From: DYJK01 sp964464825
GTDB lineage: Bacteria > Bacteroidota > Ignavibacteria > Ignavibacteriales > Melioribacteraceae
Length of the DNA stretch: 64,000 nt
Direction of reading: 5' to 3'
Assembly (NCBI GenBank): GCA_964464825.1
Contig: CAYXKL010000002.1
Location: 106,465 to 170,464 of the forward strand
How positions within the stretch are numbered: position 1 is the stretch's first letter; each line of letters begins with the position of its first letter. Below are positions 52,766 through 61,910 of this stretch, piece after piece. The notes beneath the pieces are model-generated. The model made no database searches and was not told the origin of the DNA. It worked only from the letters and a program-made list of their open reading frames with translations. Made by a program: the position numbers and the translations under genes.

Positions 52766-54676
52766 CTAAGATTTTAAAAGTATTTTTTCTTTTACGTTGT
52801 TACCTTCAACATTCATTCGTACTTTATTCATCGTTAAGCCGATTGTTAGTTTATCTCTTCTATCAGGATTTAACATTTTTATCGTATCCATTTCTCTCTT
52901 CGTCTGTGAAATAACTTCATCAAGCTCTTTTGATGTTAATGGTTTCGGAAGAAGTTCTGGATAAAATTTCCCTTTTGTTATCGATTTCTGCATAGCAATA
53001 AAAATTCCATATTTTGAAAGCAAACCATCTTTATAAGCATTAAAAATTTCTTTCATCATTTCAGGGGTTATAAGAGAAATATCATATTTCATTTTCTTCA
53101 ATCTTTTAGGGTATTGAATAAGAACTACTGAAGCCAATGTTGGATTGATTTGCCATTCATTCACTAAAAACTTAAAAAGCTTAGCAAACTTAGAAATTGA
53201 TAAATCTCTAATGTTGTCGTTTGGAATACCAAGTTGACGATACCAGTTTTCACTTTCCCAGAATTTTTCCGGAAGATCTATACGAAGTTTAGTCAATCTT
53301 TCATCAGTAATTCTTGTTGGCGGAAGATCAGTATCGGGGTACATTCTATCAGCACCGGGTAATATCCTTTCAAATCCATTTGTACCATCACGTAAAGCTT
53401 GACGTGTTTCCGAAGGAACTCCAATAGTTGCTTCTTTAGCACGTATAATAATTTCTTTAGCAGCAGTTTCAGTATCTACATCATTACCCCAAACAAGAAC
53501 AATAGTATCATCATCTGTTGCACCGACAGCATGTTTGATATTGCGCCATTCTGCAGAAGTTATGTTTTCGCCTTTGCTGTCGCTGTGAATAATATTTGGA
53601 ATATTTGTTAAGCACGCAATAACACGTACACGATCAGAAATCTCTTTGGAAAAGTAAGTATCTGTTTGTGTCTGCCAATGGAGAAGTCCGGCAAAATTTT
53701 TTAAAACAACACATTTAATTTTAAATCCTTGTTCTACAGCATTAGCAATAGGCTGATAATAAGCACGTTTAATAATGCGTGTTACATCTTCTGTTTTTGC
53801 TTCGAAAGAGTCTTTGGTAATCCCTCTTTTATGAAGTTCTTCTCTTAGACGCAATAGATTCCACTGACGCATTGCCTCATTATAAGTGAGGAGTGGAATC
53901 CTACCAATTTTAGGAACACCTTTTATTTCAACACGAGTTCCGCCATCTACGCTTACATTCACATCTTCACGTGCAGATCCGATACCCCGGCGTACTTTGT
54001 TTGTGCTTCTTACAACATTAGCGCAAATTTCTGCAACTTCAGCAACTTCAAACGGTGTGCGCATGTTAGGACCGGTAACGGTTTCTATCAAAGGCATTCC
54101 GAGTCTATCTGTTAGATAAACGCGTGTATGTCCGTAATCTGAGACTTCCCGGCACGAATCTTCCTCGATAGACATTTGCACAATATCAATTGTTCTATTC
54201 TTGTAGGGGATATTTCCATTGAGTGCAAAAATTGCCGTTCGTTGAAATCCGGTTGGGATACTGCCGTCTAAATATTGTTTACGTGCAATGTGGAGTTCAT
54301 CAACAATCGAACAATCAAATAATAGCCCACACTGTAAAGCAATATCCAAAGCATCATCATTAATTAAAAATGGCGGGGTGTCATCCATTTCGTAAGTACA
54401 GACAGTCTCGCGGTTGATGCGGTATATTATATCTTTCTTTGTTTTAAATTCCATGAGAGCTGTACCATCATATTCGCCAAGTTCGGAAAGAGTTGGACGC
54501 ATATGGCGTAAAATTTCAGCGTCATAATTATTGCTGTATTTTCCGGCGGGACAGCGGCAGAAAAGTTTTTTTGATGTCAATAATTGCTGATGAATTTCGA
54601 GTCCGGATTTGAAGCCAACTGTTTCGTAATCCTTGTCAGTCATTTCTTCAAATGGTTTAAATAAAAAATCTTTCAT
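52766..54676 (-). CDS. gatE: Archaeal-type Glu-tRNA(Gln) amidotransferase subunit E
   Basis: 636 residues, the length of GatE rather than GatB (about 475). GatB/E-type core: GLEIHQQLLTSKKLFCRCP, EFKTKKDIIYRINRETVCTY, EDSCREVSDYGHTRVYLTDR (catalytic core), SAREDVNVSVDGGTRVEIKG. The AspRS-like GAD insert specific to GatE is at about 345-450 (TNIPNIIHSDSKGENITSAE, ATIGVPSETRQALRDGTNGF). A YqeY-like tail follows. It phosphorylates and amidates Glu-tRNA(Gln). It pairs with gatD immediately downstream. GatDE is normally an archaeal enzyme. Confidence 0.93.
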   Translation of the reverse strand: MKDFLFKPFEEMTDKDYETVGFKSGLEIHQQLLTSKKLFCRCPAGKYSNNYDAEILRHMRPTLSELGEYDGTALMEFKTKKDIIYRINRETVCTYEMDDTPPFLINDDALDIALQCGLLFDCSIVDELHIARKQYLDGSIPTGFQRTAIFALNGNIPYKNRTIDIVQMSIEEDSCREVSDYGHTRVYLTDRLGMPLIETVTGPNMRTPFEVAEVAEICANVVRSTNKVRRGIGSAREDVNVSVDGGTRVEIKGVPKIGRIPLLTYNEAMRQWNLLRLREELHKRGITKDSFEAKTEDVTRIIKRAYYQPIANAVEQGFKIKCVVLKNFAGLLHWQTQTDTYFSKEISDRVRVIACLTNIPNIIHSDSKGENITSAEWRNIKHAVGATDDDTIVLVWGNDVDTETAAKEIIIRAKEATIGVPSETRQALRDGTNGFERILPGADRMYPDTDLPPTRITDERLTKLRIDLPEKFWESENWYRQLGIPNDNIRDLSISKFAKLFKFLVNEWQINPTLASVVLIQYPKRLKKMKYDISLITPEMMKEIFNAYKDGLLSKYGIFIAMQKSITKGKFYPELLPKPLTSKELDEVISQTKREMDTIKMLNPDRRDKLTIGLTMNKVRMNVEGNNVKEKILLKS

Positions 54677-54833
54677 AGCTTTTCTCTGGGAGGAATATCG
54701 AATTGTGTAATAGGATGACAGATGCTCTGCATATCACTGATAACGGAAATTTTGTGTACGAAAACTTAGAGAGAGCCACATAAAGAAGCAAACTTAAAAA
54801 AAAGTGCAGATTGCAAAAAAGTAGAGTGTAGAG

Positions 54834-56171
54834 TTACAATAAATTGCTCGCAAGTTCCGCTAATTCGGATCTTTCACCTTTTTCAAGATTAACATGTGCG
54901 TAAAGTTTTTGTCCTTTGAAATGTTCAATCAAATAAGAGAGACCATTTGATTGTGCATCGAGATATGGATGATCAATCTGATATATATCGCCGGTTAACA
55001 CAATCTTTGCACCTTCACCGGCACGTGTAATGATTGTTTTAATTTCATGCGGCGTTAAATTTTGTGCTTCATCAACAATGAAATAAATTCTCTGTAGGCT
55101 TCTTCCGCGAATGTAGCTCAAAGGTTCAATAACAAGTTTTTCTTCTTTGATCATATTATTGATAAGTTGATAATTTTTATCTGTCTCCGGAAATTGATCC
55201 TGGATAACTTTTAAATTATCCCAAAGCGGCTGCATATAAGGTGCAAGTTTGCTTTCAACATCACCCGGCAGATAACCGATATCTTTATTGCTTAGAGGAA
55301 CAACGGGACGGGCAACATAAATTTGTCTATAATTTTTTCTTACTTGTAATGCTGAAGCCAGTGCCAATAGTGTTTTACCGGTACCGGCTTTACCTGTCAT
55401 TGATACAAGAGGAATATCATGATTAGCGAGTGCATCAATTGCAAAAGTTTGTTCTGCATTACGCGGTTTAATACCATACATTATTTGTTTATCAATGCGG
55501 CGAATCTTTTCAAGTTCTTTATCTACATGTGCAAGTGCCGATCTGCTGCTGTTGCGTAAAATAAAATATTTATTAGGTACTAACTCTGTTTTAATTTTCT
55601 TTACAATCTTTTTTGCATTAATCTCGTTTGAACTGTATAGTTCTTGCAGAATATTATCATCAAAATCTTCGATAATGGATTTACCGCTGTAAAGTTCTTC
55701 AACATTAAGTACTCTATCTGTAGTATAATCTTCTGCCGGAATGCCTAGCGCCTTAGCTTTCATTCTAAGATTTACATCTTTGCTTACAAGAATTGTTCTA
55801 AATTTATTTTTACTATCATTAGCGGCTTCATAAGCAGCACTCAAAACACGGTGATCTACATTATCTTCCCGAAATACATCGTGAATCTCTTTTGTTAATC
55901 CTTTTGTTATTACAATACGTACTTTACCTTTTCCGCGTCCTAATGAAACACCGCCATTAAAGATTTCGTTACCGGTTATTGAATCGAGCGTGCGTGCAAA
56001 TTCACGAGCATTTAAATTAATTACTTGGTTTCCGCGTTTGAAATGATCAAGTTCTTCGATTACAGAAAGTGGAATTATAATATTGTTTTCTTGAAAATGA
56101 TTAATGCAAGTTGGGTCGTGAAGAATCACGTTAGTATCAAGAACAAATGTCTTGGGTTGGGATTTTTTCAT
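54834..56171 (-). CDS. PhoH2-type protein (PIN domain plus PhoH ATPase)
   Basis: 445 residues. N-terminal PIN-like nuclease domain (about 5-135) starting KTFVLDTNVILHDPTCINHF with acidic residues DTN, E at VIEELDHF and D at LVSKDVNLRMKA. C-terminal PhoH ATPase (about 235-445): Walker A GKAGTGKTLLALASAL, PVVPLSNKDIGYLPGDVESK, Walker B YFIVDEAQNLTPHEIKTI and GDIYQIDHPYLDAQSNG. This is the PhoH2 architecture, an ATP-dependent RNA helicase/RNase. Single-gene transcript; no phosphate-starvation link is visible. Confidence 0.94.
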   Translation of the reverse strand: MKKSQPKTFVLDTNVILHDPTCINHFQENNIIIPLSVIEELDHFKRGNQVINLNAREFARTLDSITGNEIFNGGVSLGRGKGKVRIVITKGLTKEIHDVFREDNVDHRVLSAAYEAANDSKNKFRTILVSKDVNLRMKAKALGIPAEDYTTDRVLNVEELYSGKSIIEDFDDNILQELYSSNEINAKKIVKKIKTELVPNKYFILRNSSRSALAHVDKELEKIRRIDKQIMYGIKPRNAEQTFAIDALANHDIPLVSMTGKAGTGKTLLALASALQVRKNYRQIYVARPVVPLSNKDIGYLPGDVESKLAPYMQPLWDNLKVIQDQFPETDKNYQLINNMIKEEKLVIEPLSYIRGRSLQRIYFIVDEAQNLTPHEIKTIITRAGEGAKIVLTGDIYQIDHPYLDAQSNGLSYLIEHFKGQKLYAHVNLEKGERSELAELASNLL

Positions 56172-56363
56172 AAAGAACTTCCGCAGTATTTCATTAAAGG
56201 ATTATCTGAATTTCAATTCTAACTTACTAAAAAAAATAATTAAGCAGAAGACTTGAAGTCCATTAACAAAAAAATAATTTTAGATGTTTAATGGCTTGCT
56301 TTCTTATTTTTCTAATGGTAAATATATATCAATTTTAATAAAATCAATTTTAGGAGAAAAAGA

Positions 56364-57728
56364 ATGTCAATTCAGACTGTTAATCCAGCTACCGGTAAAG
56401 TTGAAAAATCTTATTTGTCATTATCCAAAGATGAAGTTATGAAGGTGATCAACGAATCCCACGAAGCATTTCAAAACTGGAAAGAGGTTGGCATTGAAAA
56501 AAGAAGCAGATTTGTAAAAAATGCTGCTGATGTTTTGCGAACGAAAAAGGAAGAATATGCACAATTACTTACAACCGAAATGGGTAAGCCGATAAAACAA
56601 TCAATAGCCGAAGTTGAGAAATGTGCTTTGGTGTGCGATTATTATGCAGATAACGGAGAAAAAATATTACAGAATGAAATAATTAAAACTGACGCTTCAG
56701 AAAGTTATGTACAATTTGATCCGCTTGGTATTGTGCTTGCAGTTATGCCATGGAATTTTCCATTCTGGCAAGTTTTCCGTTTTGCTGCCCCGGCATTAGT
56801 TGCTGGAAATGTTGGGTTATTAAAACATGCATCAAATGTTCCAATGTGTGCATTGGCAATAGAACAAATATTTATTACAGCCGGTTTGCCCAAGAATGTT
56901 TTCCGTACATTGTTAATCGGTTCTGATTTAGTGAATGATGTTATTGAAAATCCAAAAGTAAAAGCAGTAACTTTAACTGGAAGCGAACCAGCTGGAAGAA
57001 ATGTAGCGGAAAAATGCGGAAAGCTGCTAAAGAAAACTGTACTTGAACTTGGCGGCAGCGATCCTTTTATTGTTCTTGAAGATGCTGATATTGATCAAGC
57101 AGTTAATACTGCAGTTACTGCCCGCTTAATTAATAATGGACAGAGTTGTATTGCAGCAAAAAGATTTATTGTTGTTGAAAAAATTTATGATGAATTTAAA
57201 ACTAAGTTTATCAACAAAATGGAAAAAGTTAAAGTTGGTAATCCGATGGATGAAGAAACTGAACTTGGTCCCATCGCTCGTGAAGATTTACTGTATGAAC
57301 TCGATGCACAAGTAAAAGATTCAGTTAAAAAAGGAGCAGTGATTTTGACTGGTGGGAAAATCTTACCGGGCAAAGGATATTATTATGCACCAACAATAGT
57401 AGAAAATTTAAGCAAAGGAATGCCGGCTTATGATGATGAAATATTTGGACCGATTGCTAGTTTAATAAAAGCTGAGAACGAAGAAGATGCAGTTTCAATT
57501 GCAAATGATTCTTCATTCGGACTCGGTGCATCTTTGTGGACAAAAGATTTAATTAAAGCCAAACAACTGGCTGGTAAAATTGAATCCGGTTCTGTGTTTA
57601 TAAATGGAATGGTAAAATCTGATCCGCGCCTTCCATTCGGCGGTATAAAAAATTCCGGCTATGGACGCGAACTTTCTCATTACGGAATCAAGGAATTTTT
57701 AAATATTAAAACTGTATGGATAAAATAA
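56364..57728 (+). CDS. NAD(P)-dependent aldehyde dehydrogenase (succinate-semialdehyde type)
   Basis: 454 residues with all ALDH landmarks. MPWNFPFWQVFRFAAPALVAG (Asn of the oxyanion hole), VTLTGSEPAGRNVAEKCGK, catalytic Glu in VLELGGSDPFIVLEDADI, and catalytic Cys in INNGQSCIAAKRFIV, with PFGGIKNSGYGRELSHYG near the C-terminus. Closest in pattern to YneI/Sad succinate-semialdehyde dehydrogenase. Cytosolic; it oxidises a semialdehyde to the acid. Good SD (GGAG about 10 nt before the ATG). The substrate is inferred from the family. Confidence 0.92.
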   Translation: MSIQTVNPATGKVEKSYLSLSKDEVMKVINESHEAFQNWKEVGIEKRSRFVKNAADVLRTKKEEYAQLLTTEMGKPIKQSIAEVEKCALVCDYYADNGEKILQNEIIKTDASESYVQFDPLGIVLAVMPWNFPFWQVFRFAAPALVAGNVGLLKHASNVPMCALAIEQIFITAGLPKNVFRTLLIGSDLVNDVIENPKVKAVTLTGSEPAGRNVAEKCGKLLKKTVLELGGSDPFIVLEDADIDQAVNTAVTARLINNGQSCIAAKRFIVVEKIYDEFKTKFINKMEKVKVGNPMDEETELGPIAREDLLYELDAQVKDSVKKGAVILTGGKILPGKGYYYAPTIVENLSKGMPAYDDEIFGPIASLIKAENEEDAVSIANDSSFGLGASLWTKDLIKAKQLAGKIESGSVFINGMVKSDPRLPFGGIKNSGYGRELSHYGIKEFLNIKTVWIK

Positions 57729-57850
57729 CTGGATGCTTACCCGCCAATTGACGGGCTGGATACAAGATTCTAGATTCCGGTTATAATACTGAGAAATGAT
57801 TTTGGACAATATCAACCATATTATAAAATTATCTAAAAGGGAAATGCAGA

Positions 57851-58519
57851 ATGAAGAATCGAGTTCAACAAAAACAAAGAGTTAGGTTGGCAAAGAAAAA
57901 ATCAAACACAACTAATAAAGCATCCAGTATCTCCGAAGGAGTTCTTGCGAACAAGAATCCGGTATCCAGATGTGCATGGACAACAAACGACTCGCTCTAT
58001 CAAAAATACCATGATGAAGAATGGGGCAAACCCGTTCATAATGATCGTAAACTTTTCGAAATGCTGATTCTCGAAGGTGCACAAGCCGGATTGAGCTGGA
58101 TTACAATTCTTCGAAAAAGAGAGAGCTATCGAAAAGCATTCAATAATTTTGATGTGAAAAAAATTGCGAAATATGATGCAAAGAAAGTTAAAAAACTTTT
58201 ACAGAACGAGGGTATTATCCGCAACAAGTTGAAAATTAATTCTACTATTCAAAACGCAAAACTTTTTCTGGAAGTGCAGAAAGAATTCGGCTCGTTCGAT
58301 AAATATATCTGGCAGTTTGTGAATGGAAAACCGATAAAAAATAAATGGAAATCAATAAAAGAAATTCCGGCAAAGACAAAAGAATCAGATGCAATGAGCA
58401 AAGACTTGAAGAAACGGGGATTCAAGTTTGTCGGCTCAACAATCTGCTACGCTTTCATGCAAGCTGTTGGAATGGTGAATGACCATACAGTAGATTGTTT
58501 TAGGTATAATAAATATTGA
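57851..58519 (+). CDS. tag: DNA-3-methyladenine glycosylase I
   Basis: 222 residues. Core motifs RCAWTTNDSLYQKYHDEEWG, LILEGAQAGLSWITIL, NEGIIRNKLKINSTIQNA and the C-terminal FKFVGSTICYAFMQAVGMVN DHTVDC; Cys and His residues match the zinc snap of Tag (Cys, His, His, Cys). It excises 3-methyladenine from DNA. A basic ~35-residue N-terminal extension (QQKQRVRLAKKK) is unusual and could contact DNA; a downstream start would remove it. Faces alaS tail to tail. Confidence 0.94.
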   Translation: MKNRVQQKQRVRLAKKKSNTTNKASSISEGVLANKNPVSRCAWTTNDSLYQKYHDEEWGKPVHNDRKLFEMLILEGAQAGLSWITILRKRESYRKAFNNFDVKKIAKYDAKKVKKLLQNEGIIRNKLKINSTIQNAKLFLEVQKEFGSFDKYIWQFVNGKPIKNKWKSIKEIPAKTKESDAMSKDLKKRGFKFVGSTICYAFMQAVGMVNDHTVDCFRYNKY

Positions 58520-58560
58520 ATGGGTAAGTAAGGAACTCAAAGTTTGAATACCCGAAAACA

Positions 58561-61170
58561 TTATTGAAAGAGAATTTTTTCAACGGAAGCCAGCGCCTCA
58601 TCAATTTTCGAAATATCTTTTCCACCGGCAGTGGCAAGATGAGAACGACCACCGCCACTGCCGCCTACAATTTGTGCAACTTGCTTAACAATATTTCCGG
58701 CGAGAATTTTTTTGTCTTTTATCAAATCATCGGAAACAACTGCAACTATTCCAACTTTACCTTCTATTTCTGAAATTAAAACGCCAATACCGCTTCTCAT
58801 TTTTTCACGGAGTTCGTCACCCATCGATTTCAATTCATCCATGTTTGAAGCGAAAACTTTTCCTTTGAAAATATTTATTCCATTTACTTCTATCGGCGAA
58901 GAAACTATAACATCAATTCCACCGAGTTTCTCTTTCAGTTTTAAATCCGAAAGTTCTTTTTCAAGCTTCTTCTTTTCATCCATCAGCTCATTAATTCTCA
59001 ATTCTCCATTCGCAATTCTCAATTGCAGTTCCCGAACGTATTTTTCTACACCGGCTCCGGTTACTGCTTCAATTCTTCTTACACCGCTTGCGATTGAAGA
59101 TTCAGAAATAATTTTGAACAAACCAATCTGCGAAGAATTTTTAACATGTGTACCGCCGCAGAATTCCATAGTGAAATCACCGAACTGAACGACATTTACT
59201 TTATCACCGTACTTATCACCAAAAAACATAAGTGCACCCATCTTCTTAGCTTTTTCAAATGGAGTATCTCGGTGATGTGTCATCGGAAGATTTTCTCTAA
59301 GTTTTTCATTCACGAGCGACTCAATTGCATCGAGTTCACTCTCTTTAACTTTTTCGAAATGTGTGAAATCAAATCGTAGATAATCGGGGCCGACATACGA
59401 ACCTGATTGTTGAACATGTGTGCCGAGAATTTCGCGTAATGCTCTGTGCAGAAAATGTGTGACCGAGTGATTCCGCATAATATTCCACCTTCTCTTTTCA
59501 TCTACTTGTGCTGTAACTTTCATTCCAACTTCGAGTTTTATCTTAGCATCATTTTCCAGAATGTGAACAACCTGATTGTTAATCTTTGCGAGATCAATTA
59601 CGCGCAGATGTGTATCGCCGATAAATATTGTGCCGGTATCGTCAACTTGCCCTCCCGATTCAACATAAAAAGGAGTTTTATCAAGAACTACAAATGATTG
59701 TGTACCCAAATTTTTTAATCCGACAATTTTTGCTTCGGTTTTTAATTCATCGTAGCCGGTAAAAATTGTGGGCGATGTTAAGGACAAATTGAAATCATTA
59801 AGTTTATCAATAATAAGAGTTACTGCTGAATGTTTCTCTTTTGTGGATTTACGTGCGCGTTCTTTTTGCTCATTCATTAATTCATTGAAACGCGCTTCAT
59901 CAATTGTTAATCCTTGTTCGCGAGCCATTACGTTTGTCAAATCAACCGGGAAGCCGTATGTATCGTAAAGTTTGAAAACATCTGCACCGGAAATTACCTT
60001 TTCATTTTGTACGTTTAATTTTTTTATTAGCTGATCAAACAACTCGATTCCGCGGTCGAGCGTTGCATTAAAACTTTCTTCTTCCGCTTTTATAATTTTT
60101 TCAATCTGTGATTGGTTAGATGTAATTTCCGGGAAAACTTGCGAGAAGTTTTCGACAACAACAGAAACAAGTTTGTAGAGGAACGGCTCTTTCAAATTAA
60201 GTTTGCGTGCGTAACGTGCAGCACGCCGTAAAAGTCTACGTAAAACATATCCGCGTCCTTCATTACCCGGTGTTGCACCATCAGCAATTGCAAATGTTAA
60301 TGTACGGATATGATCTGCAATTACTCGCATTGCAACGTTTGTTTGTCCGGCTAGCGAATTATCATCTGCCGGAATTATGAAATCGTATTTTATACCTGAA
60401 AGTTTTTCAATTGCATTTATAATCGGTGTAAAAACATCCGTATTGTAATTTGAATTTTTCTTTTGCAGAACTGCACAGACACGTTCAAAACCCATTCCGG
60501 TATCAACATGTTTTGCCGGCAGTTCGTGAAGCTTGCCGTTTTCATCGCGGTTGTATTGTATGAAAACAAGATTCCAAATTTCAATACACTTAGGATCGCC
60601 GGCGTTCACATATTTGGGATTATCATAATCATCGCTCAAGTTGATATGAATTTCCGAACACGGACCGCACGGACCGGTTTCGCCCATTTCCCAAAAATTA
60701 TCTTTTTCATCAAAACGTAAAATGTGATCGTGTTTAATATCAGTTTCACTTTTCCAATAATTCATCGCCTCATCATCTGTACGGTAAACAGTTGCCCAAA
60801 TTCTTTCTTTCGGAAGTTTCCAAACATCGGTCAATAATTCCCACGCCCATTTTATTGCTTCTTTCTTATAGTAATCGCCAAAACTCCAATTACCGAGCAT
60901 TTCAAAAAAGGTGTGGTGATAAGTATCGTGCCCTACTTCTTCAAGATCATTGTGCTTACCGGAAACACGAATACATTTTTGAGTATCCACTGCGCGTTTA
61001 TAATCACGAGTTCCGGTTCCAAGAAATACATCTTTAAATTGATTCATACCGGCGTTGGTAAATAGCAAGGTTGGATCGCCGTGCGGAACAACTGGAGCGC
61101 TTGGAACAATACGATGTTCTTTAGATTTGAAAAAATCCAGAAATTGCTGTCTTATTTCGGTCGATGTCAT
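58561..61170 (-). CDS. alaS: Alanyl-tRNA synthetase
   Basis: 869 residues, normal AlaRS length. Class II motifs: IRQQFLDFFKSKEHRIVPSA, FTNAGMNQFKDVFLG, HHTFFEMLGNWSFGDYYKKE, GPCGPCSEIH and NEGRGYVLRRLLRRAARYA. The editing domain has VTHFLHRALREILG and the zinc-type CGGTH. A coiled linker (about 700-760) precedes the C-Ala domain ending GGSGGGRSHLATAGGKDISK. It charges tRNA-Ala and proofreads Gly and Ser. A heptamer DNA repeat is embedded in the coiled linker, encoding LRIANGELRIN at about 715-726. Confidence 0.97.
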   Translation of the reverse strand: MTSTEIRQQFLDFFKSKEHRIVPSAPVVPHGDPTLLFTNAGMNQFKDVFLGTGTRDYKRAVDTQKCIRVSGKHNDLEEVGHDTYHHTFFEMLGNWSFGDYYKKEAIKWAWELLTDVWKLPKERIWATVYRTDDEAMNYWKSETDIKHDHILRFDEKDNFWEMGETGPCGPCSEIHINLSDDYDNPKYVNAGDPKCIEIWNLVFIQYNRDENGKLHELPAKHVDTGMGFERVCAVLQKKNSNYNTDVFTPIINAIEKLSGIKYDFIIPADDNSLAGQTNVAMRVIADHIRTLTFAIADGATPGNEGRGYVLRRLLRRAARYARKLNLKEPFLYKLVSVVVENFSQVFPEITSNQSQIEKIIKAEEESFNATLDRGIELFDQLIKKLNVQNEKVISGADVFKLYDTYGFPVDLTNVMAREQGLTIDEARFNELMNEQKERARKSTKEKHSAVTLIIDKLNDFNLSLTSPTIFTGYDELKTEAKIVGLKNLGTQSFVVLDKTPFYVESGGQVDDTGTIFIGDTHLRVIDLAKINNQVVHILENDAKIKLEVGMKVTAQVDEKRRWNIMRNHSVTHFLHRALREILGTHVQQSGSYVGPDYLRFDFTHFEKVKESELDAIESLVNEKLRENLPMTHHRDTPFEKAKKMGALMFFGDKYGDKVNVVQFGDFTMEFCGGTHVKNSSQIGLFKIISESSIASGVRRIEAVTGAGVEKYVRELQLRIANGELRINELMDEKKKLEKELSDLKLKEKLGGIDVIVSSPIEVNGINIFKGKVFASNMDELKSMGDELREKMRSGIGVLISEIEGKVGIVAVVSDDLIKDKKILAGNIVKQVAQIVGGSGGGRSHLATAGGKDISKIDEALASVEKILFQ
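58993..59027. repeat. Five tandem heptamers inside alaS
   Basis: Plus-strand heptamers AATTCTC, AATTCTC, CATTCGC, AATTCTC and AATTGCA run consecutively at 58993-59027. They belong to the widespread AATTCTC/CAATTGC heptamer type. On the coding strand they encode LRIANGELRIN in the flexible coiled segment of AlaRS, with the reading frame intact. Confidence 0.8.
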
Positions 61171-61328
61171 ATATCTATAATAAATATTTCTTTCAAAGTG
61201 AGCGCAAATATAATAAAATTAATCAATGCTTGTCTTTATGCTTTTTTGTATTAATAAGTTAGCTATTCTTGTAATTTTCCAATAGTAATGATACTTTTGG
61301 TTGCCCATAAAAAGTGAAATAGATAGAA

Positions 61329-61907
61329 TTGAGCAAGTACAAAGAATATACCGATCTCGATTTAATGCGAGAAATTTCAAAGTTCGATTCTAGAGCATTA
61401 GAAGAACTGTATAACCGCTACTCACCACTTTTATTTACAGTGATAAAAAAAATATCACCCGATCAAGGAACTGCCGAGCAGATTCTTTTGGAAGTCTTTG
61501 TAATAATTTGGCGCAAGATCGATAAATTCGATTTTCATAACGGAAATGTTTACAGCTGGCTGGTTACGTTAGCACGCAACAAAGCTGTTGATACGTTGCG
61601 CCGAGAAAGATCAGCCTCCTCAACATCACAGTTTTATGATGATGGATATGAAGATTTTTTTATAATCCCAACTTTTTTAAGTGGAATGGATAGTCTTGAT
61701 TTTAAAACTGCATTAAGCTTAAAACCTAAAATTGAAAAAGCATTATCTAGATTAACGGATACACAAAAGTATGTGCTTCATCTTGCATATTATGAAGGAT
61801 ATACAATTGATGAAATTGCTGATAAATTAAATGTACCGATTGAAACAGTCAGAAATAAAGTGATGACAGCAATGTACAGTTTAAGAGATTACTTGGTAAA
61901 GGAATAA
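61329..61907 (+). CDS. ECF RNA polymerase sigma factor (SigK-like)
   Basis: 192 residues from a TTG start at 61329 (no ATG in the right position; the SD is weak). Region 2: LEELYNRYSPLLFTVIKKIS, ILLEVFVIIWRKIDKF, NVYSWLVTLARNKAVDTLRR. Region 4: LSRLTDTQKYVLHLAYYEGY, TIDEIADKLNVPIETVRNKV. All canonical for ECF sigma factors. Its partner anti-sigma gene follows 3 nt later. The signal and regulon are unknown. Confidence 0.93.
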   Translation: MSKYKEYTDLDLMREISKFDSRALEELYNRYSPLLFTVIKKISPDQGTAEQILLEVFVIIWRKIDKFDFHNGNVYSWLVTLARNKAVDTLRRERSASSTSQFYDDGYEDFFIIPTFLSGMDSLDFKTALSLKPKIEKALSRLTDTQKYVLHLAYYEGYTIDEIADKLNVPIETVRNKVMTAMYSLRDYLVKE

Positions 61908-61910
61908 TTA

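Noticed and set aside
54715..54783. 22-codon ORF (MTDALHITDNGNFVYENLER) between phoH and gatE
   Set aside because: SD poor and spacing wrong; too short, no relatives recognised. Probably chance.
57729..57850. CCCGCCAATTGACGGG near-palindrome after the aldehyde dehydrogenase
   Set aside because: Imperfect, no T-run and no second copy in the window; not enough to call a terminator or repeat.
58712..59188. 158-codon plus-strand ORF rich in Ser, Ile and Phe
   Set aside because: Lies wholly antisense to the alaS C-terminal half; low-complexity composition mirrors the reverse complement of the coiled linker and editing domain. No SD.
59446..59697. Plus-strand ORF of 83 codons and other long ORFs opposite alaS, nrfA, GH3 and gatE
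   Set aside because: They are shadows of well-supported genes on the opposite strand or other frames.
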